A model generated the notes under the pieces. The model had not been told where the DNA came from. It searched no databases and worked only from the letters and a program-made list of their open reading frames with translations. Of a stretch of DNA of 64,000 bases, positions 12,483 to 24,082 are shown piece by piece; position 1 is the first letter of the stretch; each line of letters opens with the position of its first letter. Origin of the DNA: Tetradesmus obliquus. Its lineage: Eukaryota; Chlorophyta; Chlorophyceae; Sphaeropleales; Scenedesmaceae. Where the stretch lies: contig CP126202.1 of assembly GCA_030272155.1 (NCBI GenBank), positions 3,307,501 to 3,371,500 of the forward strand, given 5' to 3'. The translations under genes and the position numbers were made by a program.

Positions 12483-15400
12483 AGTGTTCGTATCATACGC
12501 GCTGGTGTCCCTCACCGATGTTGTGCTGTACACCAATCCGGAGAAGGTCACACCAGCAGTGGCGGAGCATCTGAAGGCAGGCGGTGTGGTGGTGCGGCCG
12601 TATGAGCAGCTGGTGGCGGATGTGAAGGCTAAGGCATCTGCCAAGGCTCGCATTGCGATGGACATGTCCAAGGTGGGTGTGGGGCGGCTATCGTGACTCG
12701 GATATTGATTTAGGGACACATGCAGAGATGCACAGCAGAGTGCATGCTTGCAAAGCAGAAGCAAGTTGCAATTGGGTTGGAAGTTTGGTGTCACCGGCAG
12801 TGGCGGAGCACCTGAAGGCAGGCGGCGTGGTGGTGCGGCCATACGAGCAGCTCGTGGCAGATGTGAAGGCCAAGGCATCAGCCAAGGCACGCATCGCAAT
12901 GGACATGTCCAAGGTGGGTGCGGTGTGTCAGAGGTGGTGCTGTTTGGAGTCTTGTGAAAGGGACGAACAACAGAGATGCACAGGTAGCTTGAAAGCTGGC
13001 AAAGCAGGTGGATACATCTGCCTTGTGTGTTTTCAAGGGTAGTGCGCATGTTCAAGGTGGAGGCGGAGCACCTGAAGGCAGGCGGTGTGGTGGTGCGGCC
13101 GTATGAGCAGCTGGTGGCGGTTGTGAAGGCCAAGGCATCAACCAAGGCACGCATTGCAATGGACATGTCCAAGGTGGGTGTGGCGCTGCTGTTGTAGCTC
13201 AGACGGTCTGGAAGCACAGACAGATATGCACATATAGTTTGCAGGCTTGCAAAGCGTGCAGCTAGATGCATCTGCCTTGTGTGAGTTACGCGCGATGGGG
13301 GTGCTGGATGCTTTAGATGATGGTGGTGCCGCCGTATGAGCGGCTAGTGTCTCGTACCATCCGCACAGGTATTGGCTGCGGCCCATCACTGCAATTGCTC
13401 TTCTGTTGCCGTGCTGCAGGTCAGCTATGCTGTGTTCCAAGCTGCGGAAGAGGCAGCAGCTGCTGGGCCGCGCGGCCGCAAGCGCAACGCAGCAGATGCC
13501 GTCGTGCCAGCAGCAGGTGCGGCCTGCATGACGATGACGAGCAGCTTGCTTTCGCTGTTAGTACAGCTGCTAGCATGGATTCGCAATACAGCCCTGATGT
13601 CATGTGGTTGGGTAATAACAAGTCCGCTGTACTTGTTGCTCTTGATGGCTGCTGACCACCAAGTGTGCACCACTGCAATTCTTTGTGTAAAAACATTGAA
13701 GCATGTAACACCAGACTCTAGGAGATCTGTATGCTGTTTTGCAGAGGCACTCGCGCGCATGCTCGCTATAAATTGCCTATTAGTAGTGCTGGTGCTTTGC
13801 AACAATTGTGCAATGATCACACGCAGGTGGCAGCACGGCGGTGGTGGACCTGGTGTCTTTATTTGCTGCTGCCAAGGCCAGCATATCTGCATTCCCAGAT
13901 ACATATGCTTTTTGTTTCTGCGCAGGTGGCAGCAAGGCGGTGGTGGACCTGGTGTCGCCCATCGTGGCCGCCAAGGCCATCAAGAACGGCGCGGAGCTGG
14001 AAGGGATGAGGCAGGCGCACCTGAGGGACGCAGTCGCAATTTGTGACTTCCTGCAGTGGCTGGAGGCCAAGGTGTGTATGGTTGTGTGCATATGAGCCCT
14101 GTGTCAATTCAGGCAGGTTCAGGTTGAAGCTTTGGTTTCAGCTGGTAAGCTTGAGGGCATGCGCCAGGCGCACCTGCACGACGCTGTGGCAATCTGCGAC
14201 TTCCTGCAATGGCTGGAGGCGAAGGTGCGTGTTTGAGAACGATAGCAGGGTGAAGGATGCGGGTGCCATTTGCGACTGCCTGGATTGTGGACGCCACCGT
14301 TCGTGATGAGGCATGGGGCGTGGGGTGGATCTGAAGTTATCAAAACATGCTTTTCAAGGTTCGCTGACGCAGGGGAAGGTTGACCTGGAGCTCAGCGGCA
14401 GGCGCAAGCAGCAGCACGGCTTCATCGTTCACCATGTGTGACTGGCTTGTAACATCTGACTGCTGCTGGTGCTGCTGGTTGCTGCAGATTGCGTCTGGTG
14501 CCACACCAGCAGAGGTGGAGGTTGACCTGGAGCTGACAGGCAGGCGCAAGCAGCAGCAGGGCTTCATCTCTCACCTTGTGTGACTGGCTTGTAACATCTG
14601 ATTGCCAATGCTGTTGCTCCTGCTGGTTGCCGCAGATCGCGTCTGGTGCCACACTAACAGAGGTGGAGGTTGACCTGGAGCTGACAGGCAGGCGCAAGCA
14701 GCAGCCGGGCTTCATTGAGCCAAGCTTCCCCACCATTGCAGGGGCCAACGGCAACGGGGCCATCATCCACTACCGCGCACAGGAGGGAAGCTGCAAGTGA
14801 GACTGAAGCAGGGTTCATCATAGTCCTCGTCTGCCGCCGCAAAGAACATGCTGTTGGTGTTTCTGGGCGTGCCCTGCTGTGCTGCTCTTTTTGCATCTGC
14901 TGCTGCCTCGTCAAAACTCACTTGTGTTCCGGCAGGCCTCCTGCAGTCAACACACACAGCGCTGCAAAAGGCTCATCCTTGGCCACGTTTTTCGTGCTGC
15001 CAGCCTGCAGACCTCGTGTCCCTGTCTTTAGAACCAGAGCATCACCTACAAAGCTACGCTACTGCACATACATTCAACTCGGCCTCAGCATAAACGTATC
15101 TAACGCTGATGTTCCCTCCTTTATGTTTGCAGGACTGTGGACGCCAAGACGCTGCTGCTGATCGACTCTGGCGGCCAGTACGACTGCGGCACCACAGACA
15201 TCACGCGCACCATGCACTTTGGCAGCCCCAGCGAGCACCAGCGGCGCTGCTACACGCGCGTGCTGCAGGGCCACATCGCACTCAGCCAGGTAGGAGCTGC
15301 TCTTGGATCCTCTCAGGATGTGCATGGCCATGTGCAAGCTGCATGCATTGCTGGGCCTGTGCAGGCTTTATAGGTATGAGCTGGTGGCTGATCAGCACTC

Positions 15401-17424
15401 TCACAGACGCCGCTGCTTGCTGATATGTTCTTGCATCCGCGTTTGCCCCTGCTGCACTGCCGTGCACTGACCAGGCTATGTCCCCCTGGGGCACGCCAGG
15501 CACTGCCATGGACACTTCAACCGCCCTGCAGTCCTCCGTGCCCTGCTGACCTGCTGCCTTGCTGCCTTGCTGCTGCACTGCTGCCTCGCTTGCAACAATG
15601 AGCAGGCTGTGTTCCCTGAGGGCACCCCTGGCACCGCCATTGACACTTCAACCTCCTTGCATTCCTTTGTGTCCTGCTGACCTGCTGAACTGCCGCATTG
15701 CTGCCCTGCTGCTGTGTCTGCAGGCCGTGTTTCCTGACGGCACCCCCGGCACCGCCATTGACATTTCAGTCTGCTTGCATTCGCTCGTGTGCCGGTGTTG
15801 ACTGCTGAACTACTGCCTTGCCGCTGTGCCTGCAGGCTGTGCTCCCTGAGGGCACGCCAGGCACTGCAATTGACATGCTGGCTCGGCAGCCACTGTGCCC
15901 TGTTGAACTGCCGTCCTGATGAATATGCCCCTGTTGCTGTACGTCAGGCTGTGTTCCCTGAGGGCACCCCCGGCACCGCCATTTGCATGCCAGCCTGCTT
16001 GCAATCCTTCATGCTGTGCTGCCTTGCCGCTGCCCTACTATGCATGCAGGCTGTGTTCCCTGAGGGCACCCCTGGCACCGCCATCGACACTTCAACCTCC
16101 CTGCAGTCCTGCTGACTTGCTGCCTTGCTGCACTGCTGCCTTGCTGCTGCATTGCTGCCTCGCTTGCAACAATGAGCAGGCTGTGTTCCCTGAGGGCACC
16201 CCTGGCACCGCCATCGACACTTCGCCCTGCTTTCATTCCTCCGTGCCCCTGCTGTACTGATTAACTGCTGCCCTGCTGAATGGGCCGTGTGCACGCAGGC
16301 TGTGTTCCCTGAGGGCACGCCAGGCACCGCCATTGACACGCTGGCGCGGCTGCCGCTGTGGAGGGATGGCCTCAACTACAGGCACGGCACAGGTGGGTGG
16401 GTGGCTGTCTACCTGTCTGTGAATGTGTGGTTGGGTTGAAGTGCGGTTGTGGAGGGACGGGCTCAACTACAGGCACGGCACAGGTGGGTGGGCTGGCTGT
16501 CTACCTGTCTTTGGGTGCGTGGTGCAGTTGAAGTGCGGTTGTGGGGGGACGGGCTCAGCTAGAGGCACGGCACAGGTGGGTGGGCTGCTGCTCTGTCTTT
16601 GTGTATGGGTGTGTTTGCCTGTCTGCCTGTCTGCCTGCCTGTCTGCCTGCCTGCCTGTCTGTCTGTCTGTCTGTCTGTCTGTTCGTTTATTGGTGCGTGT
16701 GGGCAGGCACCTGTAACATCATGCTCCTGTAAGCGGTTGGCTCTGGTCATGCACCTGCTGCACGTCACGAAACAGTCAGGCGGCTGTACCCGTGCACTGT
16801 GTGCTCACCATGATGCTGCTGGCGCCGCTGCAGGTCACGGCGTGGGTGCTGCACTGAACGTGCATGAGGGCCCCCAGAGCATCAGCACGCGCTACTGGAT
16901 CACCACCCCACTGCAGGTGAGGACAGGGAAACTAGGGCCTTCTGTGGGAGCTCAAAAGCTTGCCAATAAGTGGCCGCAGTGTGGCAGACAGCTGCCATGC
17001 AGACGGTAGCATCAACTGCAGCTGCGCTGGTACTCCTGCTGAAGCGGGCTGTAGCTGTCCTGCAAGCATTCGAAAGCTGGCTTCACCGCAGGCCATGCAG
17101 CAGTGCTGCACAGCTGGCCTGTAACTGCAGTAGCGCCGCATGCCAGCAGCCTCCACTGCGAGCTGCTATCGAAGTGCATAGCCACAGTTCTCTCTGCATG
17201 CATGCGCTGTTCTGCTGCGCCTCAGAGCGATTTGTGCATGCTGTACGCCCTGCCAACAACTTGAAGCGCACCCAAAAGCGGACTGATCAATGCGGTGCAC
17301 ATCATGCGTGTGCAGGTGGGCATGATCTGCAGCAATGAGCCGGGCTACTATGAGGACGGCGGCTTTGGCATCCGCGTGGAGAACCTGCTGGTCATCAAGG
17401 AGGCAGACACCGAGTTCAGGTGAA

Positions 17425-17501
<77 letters not shown>

Positions 17502-18662
17502 TCTCAGCCAGTTTCAGGCGGTGCAGCTAGCTTTGAACGGCAAGCAGCAGCACCAGCTGGATGTGGCTGCATGAAGAGGCACCTGGTATGGGGAGACAGG
17601 GCAGGGCGCGCGGCTGAAAGAACATGCTGTGTTCGTCGTGTCTGGTGTGCATGTAAGGACCCTAGGCTGCTGCCATTGAGCACACATGAGTGATGTGACA
17701 TGATAGGGATTGCACTTGACTGTTTGATTCCTTCACGTCACCCTGTGCCCTACTGGTTTGGCGGCGCCACCTTCATGGGGTCTGGGGACCTGACGCTGGT
17801 GCCGATTCAAACTAAGATAATCAACCAAGAACCTGTGATGGTTTGTCATACCGTTGTTCTACATCATTCTTCTTTCATGGTTTGTGCGCTGCAGGTTTGG
17901 TGGCGCCACTTTCATGGCCTTTGAGGACCTCACGCTGGTGCCGATTCAGACCAAGATGATCAGCGCGGCGCTGCTCACAGCCAGCGAGGAGCAGTGGCTG
18001 GACAGCTACCACAAGCTGGTGAGTATTTGATGTTGTCATGGACAGCAATCTTAGTGCCGTTTGATGTGTTGGTTGTCATTGGCTGTGCTTGTAACAGCCA
18101 GCAAGGAGCAGTGGCTGGACAGCTACCACAAGCTGGTGAGTTGCTATCTTTGATGCATGTTAAGGAGCCGGGCATTGGATCTTCCTCTGAGAGCACACGC
18201 TGGCGCGCCGCCCAGCTCCAATAGCACTGCATTGCAGCCAGAAGCCACAAAGCAATGTGCGCTGCTGCGGCTGCGTGGTGTTGCATGCATCAAGCGGCCT
18301 TACTCAGGCTGCGGCAGCACCTCCCCATCGCAGCATGATGTATGCGCAGGTGCGGGCAGCTACCGCAGCATTTGAGTGCATGACGCATGCTGACGACTGT
18401 GGTGTGAGTTGCCTTGATGCTGGAGCTGCAACTTCTGCTACTTGCGGTGCACATGAAGGACAACTCACGCTCTGCTATGACGTGCTGATGTGCCGCTGCT
18501 GCTGCTGCTGCTGCTGCTGTACAGGTTTGGGAGCGGGTGTCACCGCTGCTGGCAGACAAGCCTGACGTGCTAGCATGGCTGAAGCGCAACACAGCACCCC
18601 TCAAGGAGCAGGTGGCAGCAGCAGGGGCAGCAGCACCTGCACCTGCCTTAACTGCAGTCTAA
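9373..18662 (+). CDS. APP1: Xaa-Pro aminopeptidase P (M24B metallopeptidase)
   Basis: Fifteen exons give 658 residues with the frame kept throughout: 9373-9551, 9877-10018, 10895-10999, 11450-11599, 12022-12130, 12485-12672, 13420-13516, 13926-14071, 14636-14796, 15133-15289, 16299-16392, 16834-16916, 17316-17419, 17895-18018 and 18525-18662. The enzyme removes an N-terminal residue that precedes proline. Two creatinase-like N-terminal domains (GTAVITAEQALLWTDGRYFL; VAWLYNLRGSDVPYNP) precede the pita-bread catalytic domain. All five metal ligands are visible: the two Asp in GGQYDCGTTDITRT, His in GTGHGVGAALNVHEGP, and the two Glu in SNEPGYYEDGGFGIRVEN. Length fits eukaryotic cytosolic APP1 (about 620-660). 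Nearly every intron holds partial copies of the neighbouring exons. The start at 9373 is conservative; an upstream leader exon is possible. Confidence 0.96.
9808..9862 (+). repeat. (CTG)n tract with TACTAAT branch-site match before an acceptor
   Basis: A run of about eleven CTG units is followed by TACTAAT at 9842-9848, further CTG units, then CCCGCAG and the exon at 9877. TACTAAT is a near-perfect match to the consensus lariat branch site and lies about 28 bases before the acceptor. Confidence 0.75.
10166..14575 (+). repeat. Partial exon copies in aminopeptidase introns 2-8
   Basis: Copies of 5' exon parts lie upstream of their exons: 10770-10812 (exon 3), 11260-11345 (exon 4), about 12228-12275 and 12350-12414 (exon 6), 13826-13880 (exon 8), 14356-14430 and 14488-14575 (exon 9). 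Copies of 3' parts lie downstream: 10166-10230 (exon 2), 11071-11107 (exon 3), 11710-11760 (exon 4), 12790-12912 and 13055-13173 (exon 6), 14152-14225 (exon 8). Most keep the matching splice signal, for example the repeated IAMDMSK followed by GTGGGT. Divergence ranges from a few percent to heavy, so the copies differ in age. Confidence 0.9.
12311..12484 (+). repeat. Two (CTG)n tracts, each ending in an acceptor
   Basis: Runs at about 12311-12349 and 12441-12484 each end in CTGCAG directly before a copy of exon 6: first the decoy at 12350, then the working exon at 12485. The repeat therefore seems to have been duplicated together with the acceptor. Confidence 0.85.
15474..16225 (+). repeat. 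Seven upstream partial copies of aminopeptidase exon 11
   Basis: The acceptor plus the first 40-50 bases of exon 11 (AVFPEGTPGTAID) recur near 15474, 15604, 15722, 15835, 15947, 16050 and 16178, about 100-130 bases apart, before the working exon at 16299. Most retain CAG and the coding sequence through the GTPGTA motif, then diverge into intron. Two copies of the exon's 3' part with donor follow at 16440-16482 and 16532-16575. Confidence 0.92.
16617..16683 (+). repeat. CTGC/CTGT tetranucleotide microsatellite
   Basis: An imperfect run of CTGC and CTGT units lies in intron 11 of the aminopeptidase gene and ends in seven or so uninterrupted CTGT units. Confidence 0.9.
17426..17499 (+). repeat. 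Long (CTG)n tract directly after a donor
   Basis: About 24 uninterrupted CTG units begin six bases after the GT of the exon 13 donor. Unlike most runs here it lies at the 5' end of its intron. Confidence 0.9.
17756..18134 (+). repeat. Flanking partial copies of aminopeptidase exon 14
   Basis: A copy of the 5' part (RFGGATFM, with a changed next segment) lies at about 17756-17828 upstream. A copy of the 3' part (SKEQWLDSYHKL plus GTGAGT) lies at 18088-18134 downstream of the working exon 17895-18018. Confidence 0.9.
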
Positions 18663-19047
18663 TTGCTTCAAGGGGTGGCCCGCTGCAAGGGATGCCAAGA
18701 GCGTTGTGGCTGCGCAGCGTGCAGCAGCGTATGGTGCAGTATCTGCGTGAAACACACAAATCATAATTATGCAGTGTGCTGCAATTGCTGCTGTAGAGGG
18801 TGTATGGGCTAGAGCTTGAATCAACTGAATGCGCAGCTGAGTGTAATCAGAGTGTAACACACAGATCGCAATCGCGCAGCTCCATGAAACAAGGGTACCA
18901 GCTTCAGCTTGGGTGTGAGGAAAAGGAAAGAACTGTCGGATCCTGTGACTCACCCCGGCGGTCATCCAAGAGAGCACGAACGAAACACTGGCTCTGCAAT
19001 GCAGTGGAAGCGCGGGGGTCGAGTTTGTAACATGACACTGTCTGACG
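18663..19047. other. Short intergenic stretch
   Basis: Holds the 3' UTR of the aminopeptidase gene and the 5' region of the next gene. TGTAA, the usual polyadenylation signal of green algae, occurs near 18853 in TGTAACAC and again near 19026; either could serve. No gene is seen. Confidence 0.45.
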
Positions 19048-19445
19048 ATGACATCGACTCCCGTTGGCACGGCACCCCTTGAGAGGAGCGGCCACCCTGC
19101 ATTACCAGATCAGCAGGGTATGCAACTGCATCAGCCATTTGGAATCGGTGCCTGCAGCAAGGTGACTGTGTCCCTCGCTCGCACTTTGCCTACACAGCTC
19201 TGCTGCAGCCATCAAGCGACCATTTACAAAAGGAGTCGCTCCACCGCCTTTGACAGCAAGCCAAAGTTACGGCTCAAGCTGGCCTGCACAACAACAGCGC
19301 CTACCGAGCCAGGTCAGCAAGCTTGAACTTTTGCATGGCTGGGCACACTGCTGCGCCCCAGGAACGCAGGAACGACAAGTGTGCACTTGATTACGGGAAT
19401 TGCATGGGCAGCCATACCTGTTCCCACGAGATAGGCCTGATTGAA

Positions 19446-19512
<67 letters not shown>

Positions 19513-20468
19513 ACTGCCGTACAGCTGCAGCCGCTTTGGCTGCAGACAAGCAGGTGGTGTGCCTGTTCTCATCAGTCGCCGCGGAGCTGCCTGAGACAGG
19601 CGAATGCGACCTGAGCGGGCTGCTGGTTGAGGGGCAGCCAGTGAGCAGGGCCATTGTGGTTGCCTGGCTGAACGCAGCTTACCAGGCAGCCTATGAAGAG
19701 GATTATGAAGCACAGGAGCCAGATCAGAACCCAGCATGCAGTGTAGAAGGGCTGTACATGCTGCTGTCCTTTACAGATGCTGTTGACTCGACTAGGCCAG
19801 TCTTCAGGGCATGCTGCTCCCAGCTGCAGCGCCTGCAGCTGCGTGCACAGCTGGGCCAGCAGCAGGTGGCGCTGGACACCAACGGGGTCGGCTACTTCTT
19901 TGACCCAAAATCTGGAGAGCTGTGTCGGCAGCCAATCTTGGTTGCGGGTGGGCTCCGCATGCCGGCTGCTCCAGACGCTGCAAGCGGAGAGCAGCAGGCA
20001 GCCTTCAAGCAGCAGGTGGCAGCGCAAACTGAGCAGCTGTTGTGGCTGGCTCACAGGCTGCAGCTGGCGCCGCTGGTGCAGCACATGCACAGCTGCATCC
20101 AGGCGCTGTCCTTCTTCGCCACATCAGTGCTGCGGGGCTTAGATGACGTGGTGTTCACCCCGCGCGTGCTGGAGGCGGCTGGCGTTGCCGGCCTGCCAGC
20201 TGGCAAGCAGATGCTGATCAACAACGTGCGGGGAGAGGTGCTGACGCTGGCAAACTCTGCATCTTTGGGGCCGGCAAGTCTGCAGCCCATTGGCTTGACG
20301 CAGCAGCAGCAGCAGCCACTGAGGTTTAACGCAGTGGTCAATCGCAGCACGCTGAGCACGCCTGGTGACACTGTAGCAGTCGAGCTGGATTTGTTTGGTG
20401 CATCTACAATGATGCTGGGGTCCCCCACGTTTGCAGTGCAACGGCGGCTTGGGCCATACATACAGTGA
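19048..20468 (+). CDS. Uncharacterised protein, possibly BTB-like
   Basis: Two exons, 19048-19312 and 19525-20468, join in frame (CCA G|GTCAGC donor, GTACAG acceptor) to give about 402 residues. The ATG at 19048 is the first in frame. The second exon has the better protein character: an acidic/hydrophobic region (VEGQPVSRAIVVAWLNAAYQ) followed by a long helical stretch, then FFDPKSGELCRQPI and a C-terminus rich in beta-type residues. The VSRAIVVAWLNAAY segment recalls the start of algal BTB/POZ proteins, but that is weak. No catalytic motif or signal peptide is seen. The gene is likely real; its function is unknown, and exon 1 is less secure than exon 2. Confidence 0.6.
19448..19511 (+). repeat. 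(CTG)n tract before an acceptor
   Basis: About 21 CTG units end 13 bases before the acceptor of exon 2 of the BTB-like gene. Read straight through it would encode poly-Ala, but the splice model makes it intronic. Confidence 0.8.
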
Positions 20469-21960
20469 ACACTGCCCTCTAGCGCAGTCAGCTGCCTGGT
20501 GCATACAGGTGTGGAGCAATGGCTGGATACTTTCACCTACGGGGATGGGCAGTCTTGTGTTGCATTCGTTTCACGATCAGCTCATTCTGCTGGACACACT
20601 ACTGTTTAGCTTGTGTATTGGCTTCCTTATGTAGCTGTGCATAAGTAGCAGGCTGTGAAGGTAGCAAGGAGCGCTGATGCCTGTGGGTTGTTTGTGCAGG
20701 ACTGTGGTTTCTTGACCTGAAAGCGACTGGTTTGATCTTCAACTAGCACTGTAGTGACTGGTGCATGCCAGGGCGCAAATGTAGCTTTACGACGCTTCAT
20801 GCACGTATGTCTATACAGATCACTGTGTACCTGTCGGCATGATGTTGCTGCAATGATGTAGGGACAGGGTCCATTGACACAAGGATTATTCCAGGTGCAT
20901 GTAAGCATTCTAGCGACGCGGTGTGCACCTACCTGCCTGTTGCTTGCCTTTTGTGTAAGTAGGCGTGCCGAATGAAACTGGCCTTGGCATACCAGGGGGA
21001 GGCCGCTGCTATTGCTGCTGCCCATCATGTTCTTGGTATCTGTTTCCTAATTGCGGGTAATGGCGGCGGCAACTGAACATGCTTGGTCACTTCATTGTTG
21101 TGGATATGTTGGCTGTACATATGCGATGCATGTATCCTGCAGCCTTGATGGTGTGTAACAAAAAAAAAGTCCTGGAAGCCAGTAATGTACAACTGCTGCG
21201 CAACAAGTTTTCAGATGTAAAGATTCAACATGGCCCTACAGCGCCACCTTTGTCCTTGCTTGCATTAGCCAAGCAGGACCAGTCAACACCATGCCTGCTT
21301 AAGGCAAGCTTGCCTCAAAGCCGAACGATTGCTGATGTCCTTACGGCTGTCAAATGCATCAGACAGGGCGTGCATGCTCAAAACCTGACCTGCTTTACAG
21401 CACCTGCTGTAAGCTGTACACGCAGCATGAGCCCGTGCATGGTTGCATCACATGAAAGATTGCTGTGCTCTGCTGACCAGGCACGGCTTCAATGCACATC
21501 ACCACACTAGTGCCAAGACTAAAGCGCGGCGCAGTGCCAGCACCGTCGCCTTATCATTGCCAACAATGCGCATGCAAGAACATGCTGCGTGGGACAGCAT
21601 GTGTGTGATACCATCTGCAAGGGCATGCAGCCAGCAGTTATTCTACTGCATGGCTGCACTAAGTTCAACAGAGCAACGCAGTGCAGAGCAGTGCAGAGAA
21701 CACGTGCTGCTGTACTCTGTTCACACTGAAGGAGATGTGCAGCCCGTGCTGGTGTGTGGCAGCTGCCATCGCCGACACTCAGCTGCTGTTCAACTGTGCA
21801 CTACTCCCACGTTGCATGCGAATGGAGCCTGCTGCCAGGCAGAGCTCTGGGGATGATGGTCAAACTCCCAAACACGTGGAAGCTGTATGTGGAGCCCTGG
21901 AGCAAGCTCCTGGGAGTGCAGATTGTGCTGTTGCCGTCACTGGCTGCTGTGCCTAGCACT
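20469..21960. other. Convergent intergenic region without a gene
   Basis: About 1.5 kb between the 3' ends of the BTB-like and fucosyltransferase-like genes. No coding region is supported. TGTAAC immediately followed by nine A occurs near 21155-21168. Confidence 0.5.
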
Positions 21961-24082
21961 TCAGGTAGGTGAAGGAATTGCAGCCGTGTCCTGCTCTGCT
22001 GCAGCTGCTGCTGTTGCCGATGTGGGTGTTTCTCCGGAGCCATGTGGCGCCATGCCCACGCGTCTCTTCAGCTCACCCACTGCTGCAGCTGAAAGTGTCC
22101 CGTTGCTGTCCAGCGGCATGATCCAATGCTTCAGCGGCACCCTGAACTGCTGCTGCTTGGCATTCGGGAAGAATACATTGAATCCATCCGGATTCAGCAG
22201 CGCAGCTGACAAACTGAAAGCTGAGTTGCTCATAACCAGTATGTCTGCTGTGGCCAGCATCTGCCAGCTCCAAGCTAGATCTGTGCTGACAAGAAGCACT
22301 GCTCCCGGCAGCTGCTGCTGCAGCAGCTGCAGCTCTGCCTTGCCTTCTGCTGTGTGAGGTGTCTCTGTGAAGACCTCGATGGTGAAGATGCAGCCAGCAG
22401 TGTCCAACACCTGCAGGCAGTGTTTGCAGGTACCCATGTGCTGTTAGCCGTTGACATGTCATGCATTCAATGCATGCAAGTTGCATTGCTGTCTTGCTGT
22501 CTTCCTGTCTCCCAACTGACATGAATTAGACCATCTTGCAGCTGTCCTCAGCACTGCTCCGTAGGCCCTCTGTGCATCAGCAAAGTCCAAGACCAGGGTT
22601 CACATGCTTGATCTGCTGCACGGCAGTTGATAGAATGTCTCAGACAGCCGTGCAGCTGCCGTCAGCACTGCTGCAGTCACTTCACTGTAGGATCCAGCTG
22701 CACACATCTAGCAAGCTGCAAAACGTATCCCACCTGCATGATCTGCCGCACAACGTCGATGAAGTAGTGAGGCGACAGCATTCGGTCAGCCCAGCGCTTG
22801 TTTTCTGCGATGTCGCCCCGCCTGAAGTGCACAGCTAGCCGCAGGCCATGCAGCAGGTAGGGCCGGCCTGGCTGTGGCGGGGCATCTGGCTGCGGCCTAT
22901 CACACACTAGCCTGGCCTGCAGGACAACAGGTGAAAGAGCACAACAGGCACATGCAGTCATTTTAGAAGGCCGTGCTGTGCACCGCTGCCATGCAGCAAG
23001 TTGTAAAAATGTGAGCTGCAATCATACGGTGTCCCTGGACTGTGTGCTGTGCCTGCTGCTGTATCACCCATCATACACCACATGCAGTAGCATCTTCTTT
23101 CTTTACTGACTTTGGCTGCTGAAAGCTGCTGCAGAAAGCTGCTGCCTGCATCTTCCGGAAGTGCAAGCACCTTTAGCACACCCTGCTGACAATACAGCCC
23201 GTTACTCACTGAGGGGTGCTTGGGTTGGAACTGCGGCACCGCCAGATACATGTCCGAGTAGTTGTGCAGGATACTTGTTGCAAACTCCGTGGATATCAGC
23301 AGCGGCCGCTTCCTCTGCAGCGCTTCCTCTGCCAGACCAGCTAATGTATTCCAGCCCAGCTTCGGCACATATTTGTGCTCCCAGCCGCTGACTTGCTCCT
23401 CTGTTACTGTAGATGGCAGCGTGATCAGCCGCCTGAGCTTTTCCACAAGCCGTTTGTCTGCATCTTTCAAACCGCTGCAATCTGACTTGCGGAAATGCAC
23501 CCGCCCATCTACATGGCCGATGCAGCGGATGGGTCTGTGTAGGTACCCTATGTTGAGGCTCTTTGCTACAGCATACAGCTCAAGCATGCGCATGGTTTGT
23601 GCTCCTACACCATCCAGTAGTTGGTGTGCATACACCAGGGCCACATTCTGCTGCGTCCAGGGGTGGCTGTATACTGGCAGGCTGGGCCAGCTGCTGCTGC
23701 TGCTGCTGCTGCCGATGCTGCTGCTGCCGATGCTGCTTCTGCTGCTGGCAGAAGTGTTGGCAATGCTGCTGTTCAAAGCTTGCATGCCGTGCTCCTGCAA
23801 ATAGACATGTGAGTTAGCCTTGATGTCAACTGTAAACACTGCAAGCAGGAGGTGCATATGTAGTGCCACCAGCTCACAGCAGCAGCAGTGCTAGCAAATT
23901 CACAGTGCTTGTGCTGACAGCAGCATGTTCAAAAAGCGTTCAAACGATGATATGTAATGGCTCAGCTGCACGGAAATGCATACGTATGCGTGGGTCGCGG
24001 TGATCCAGCTTACGTGTTGCTGCTGGCACAGAGCCACTGGTGCCAACAAGAGCAGAAGGGCCAGACAGCTTATTTTCAACAT
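21961..24082 (-). CDS. Secreted fucosyltransferase-like glycosyltransferase
   Basis: Four exons, 24082-24014, 23794-23210, 22916-22734 and 22410-21961, join in frame to give about 428 residues. Exon 1 encodes a clear signal peptide or membrane anchor (MLKISCLALLLLLAPVALC) and ends at a GTAAGC donor. A Ser-rich linker follows, then a globular domain with ALVYAHQLLDGVGAQTMRM, the key LAVHFRRGDIAENKRW segment, and near the C-terminus STDLAWSWQMLATADILVMS and SAFSLSAALLNPDG. An HxRRGD-type motif plus a late D/S-x-F-S-x-x-A segment is typical of the GDP-fucose-dependent superfamily (NodZ, GT11, protein O-fucosyltransferases), which acts in the Golgi or ER. Sugar donor and acceptor cannot be told. 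The gene is transcribed divergently from the SET-ARM gene. Confidence 0.75.

Noticed and set aside
15474-16225. CRISPR-like array of regularly spaced repeats
   Set aside because: The repeats are copies of an exon start inside an intron of a nuclear gene, with irregular spacing and no cas genes.
22536-22680. Additional exon between exons 3 and 4 of the glycosyltransferase gene
   Set aside because: Exon 3 joins exon 4 in phase and gives a continuous conserved core; the intervening segment carries repeats and no matching motif.
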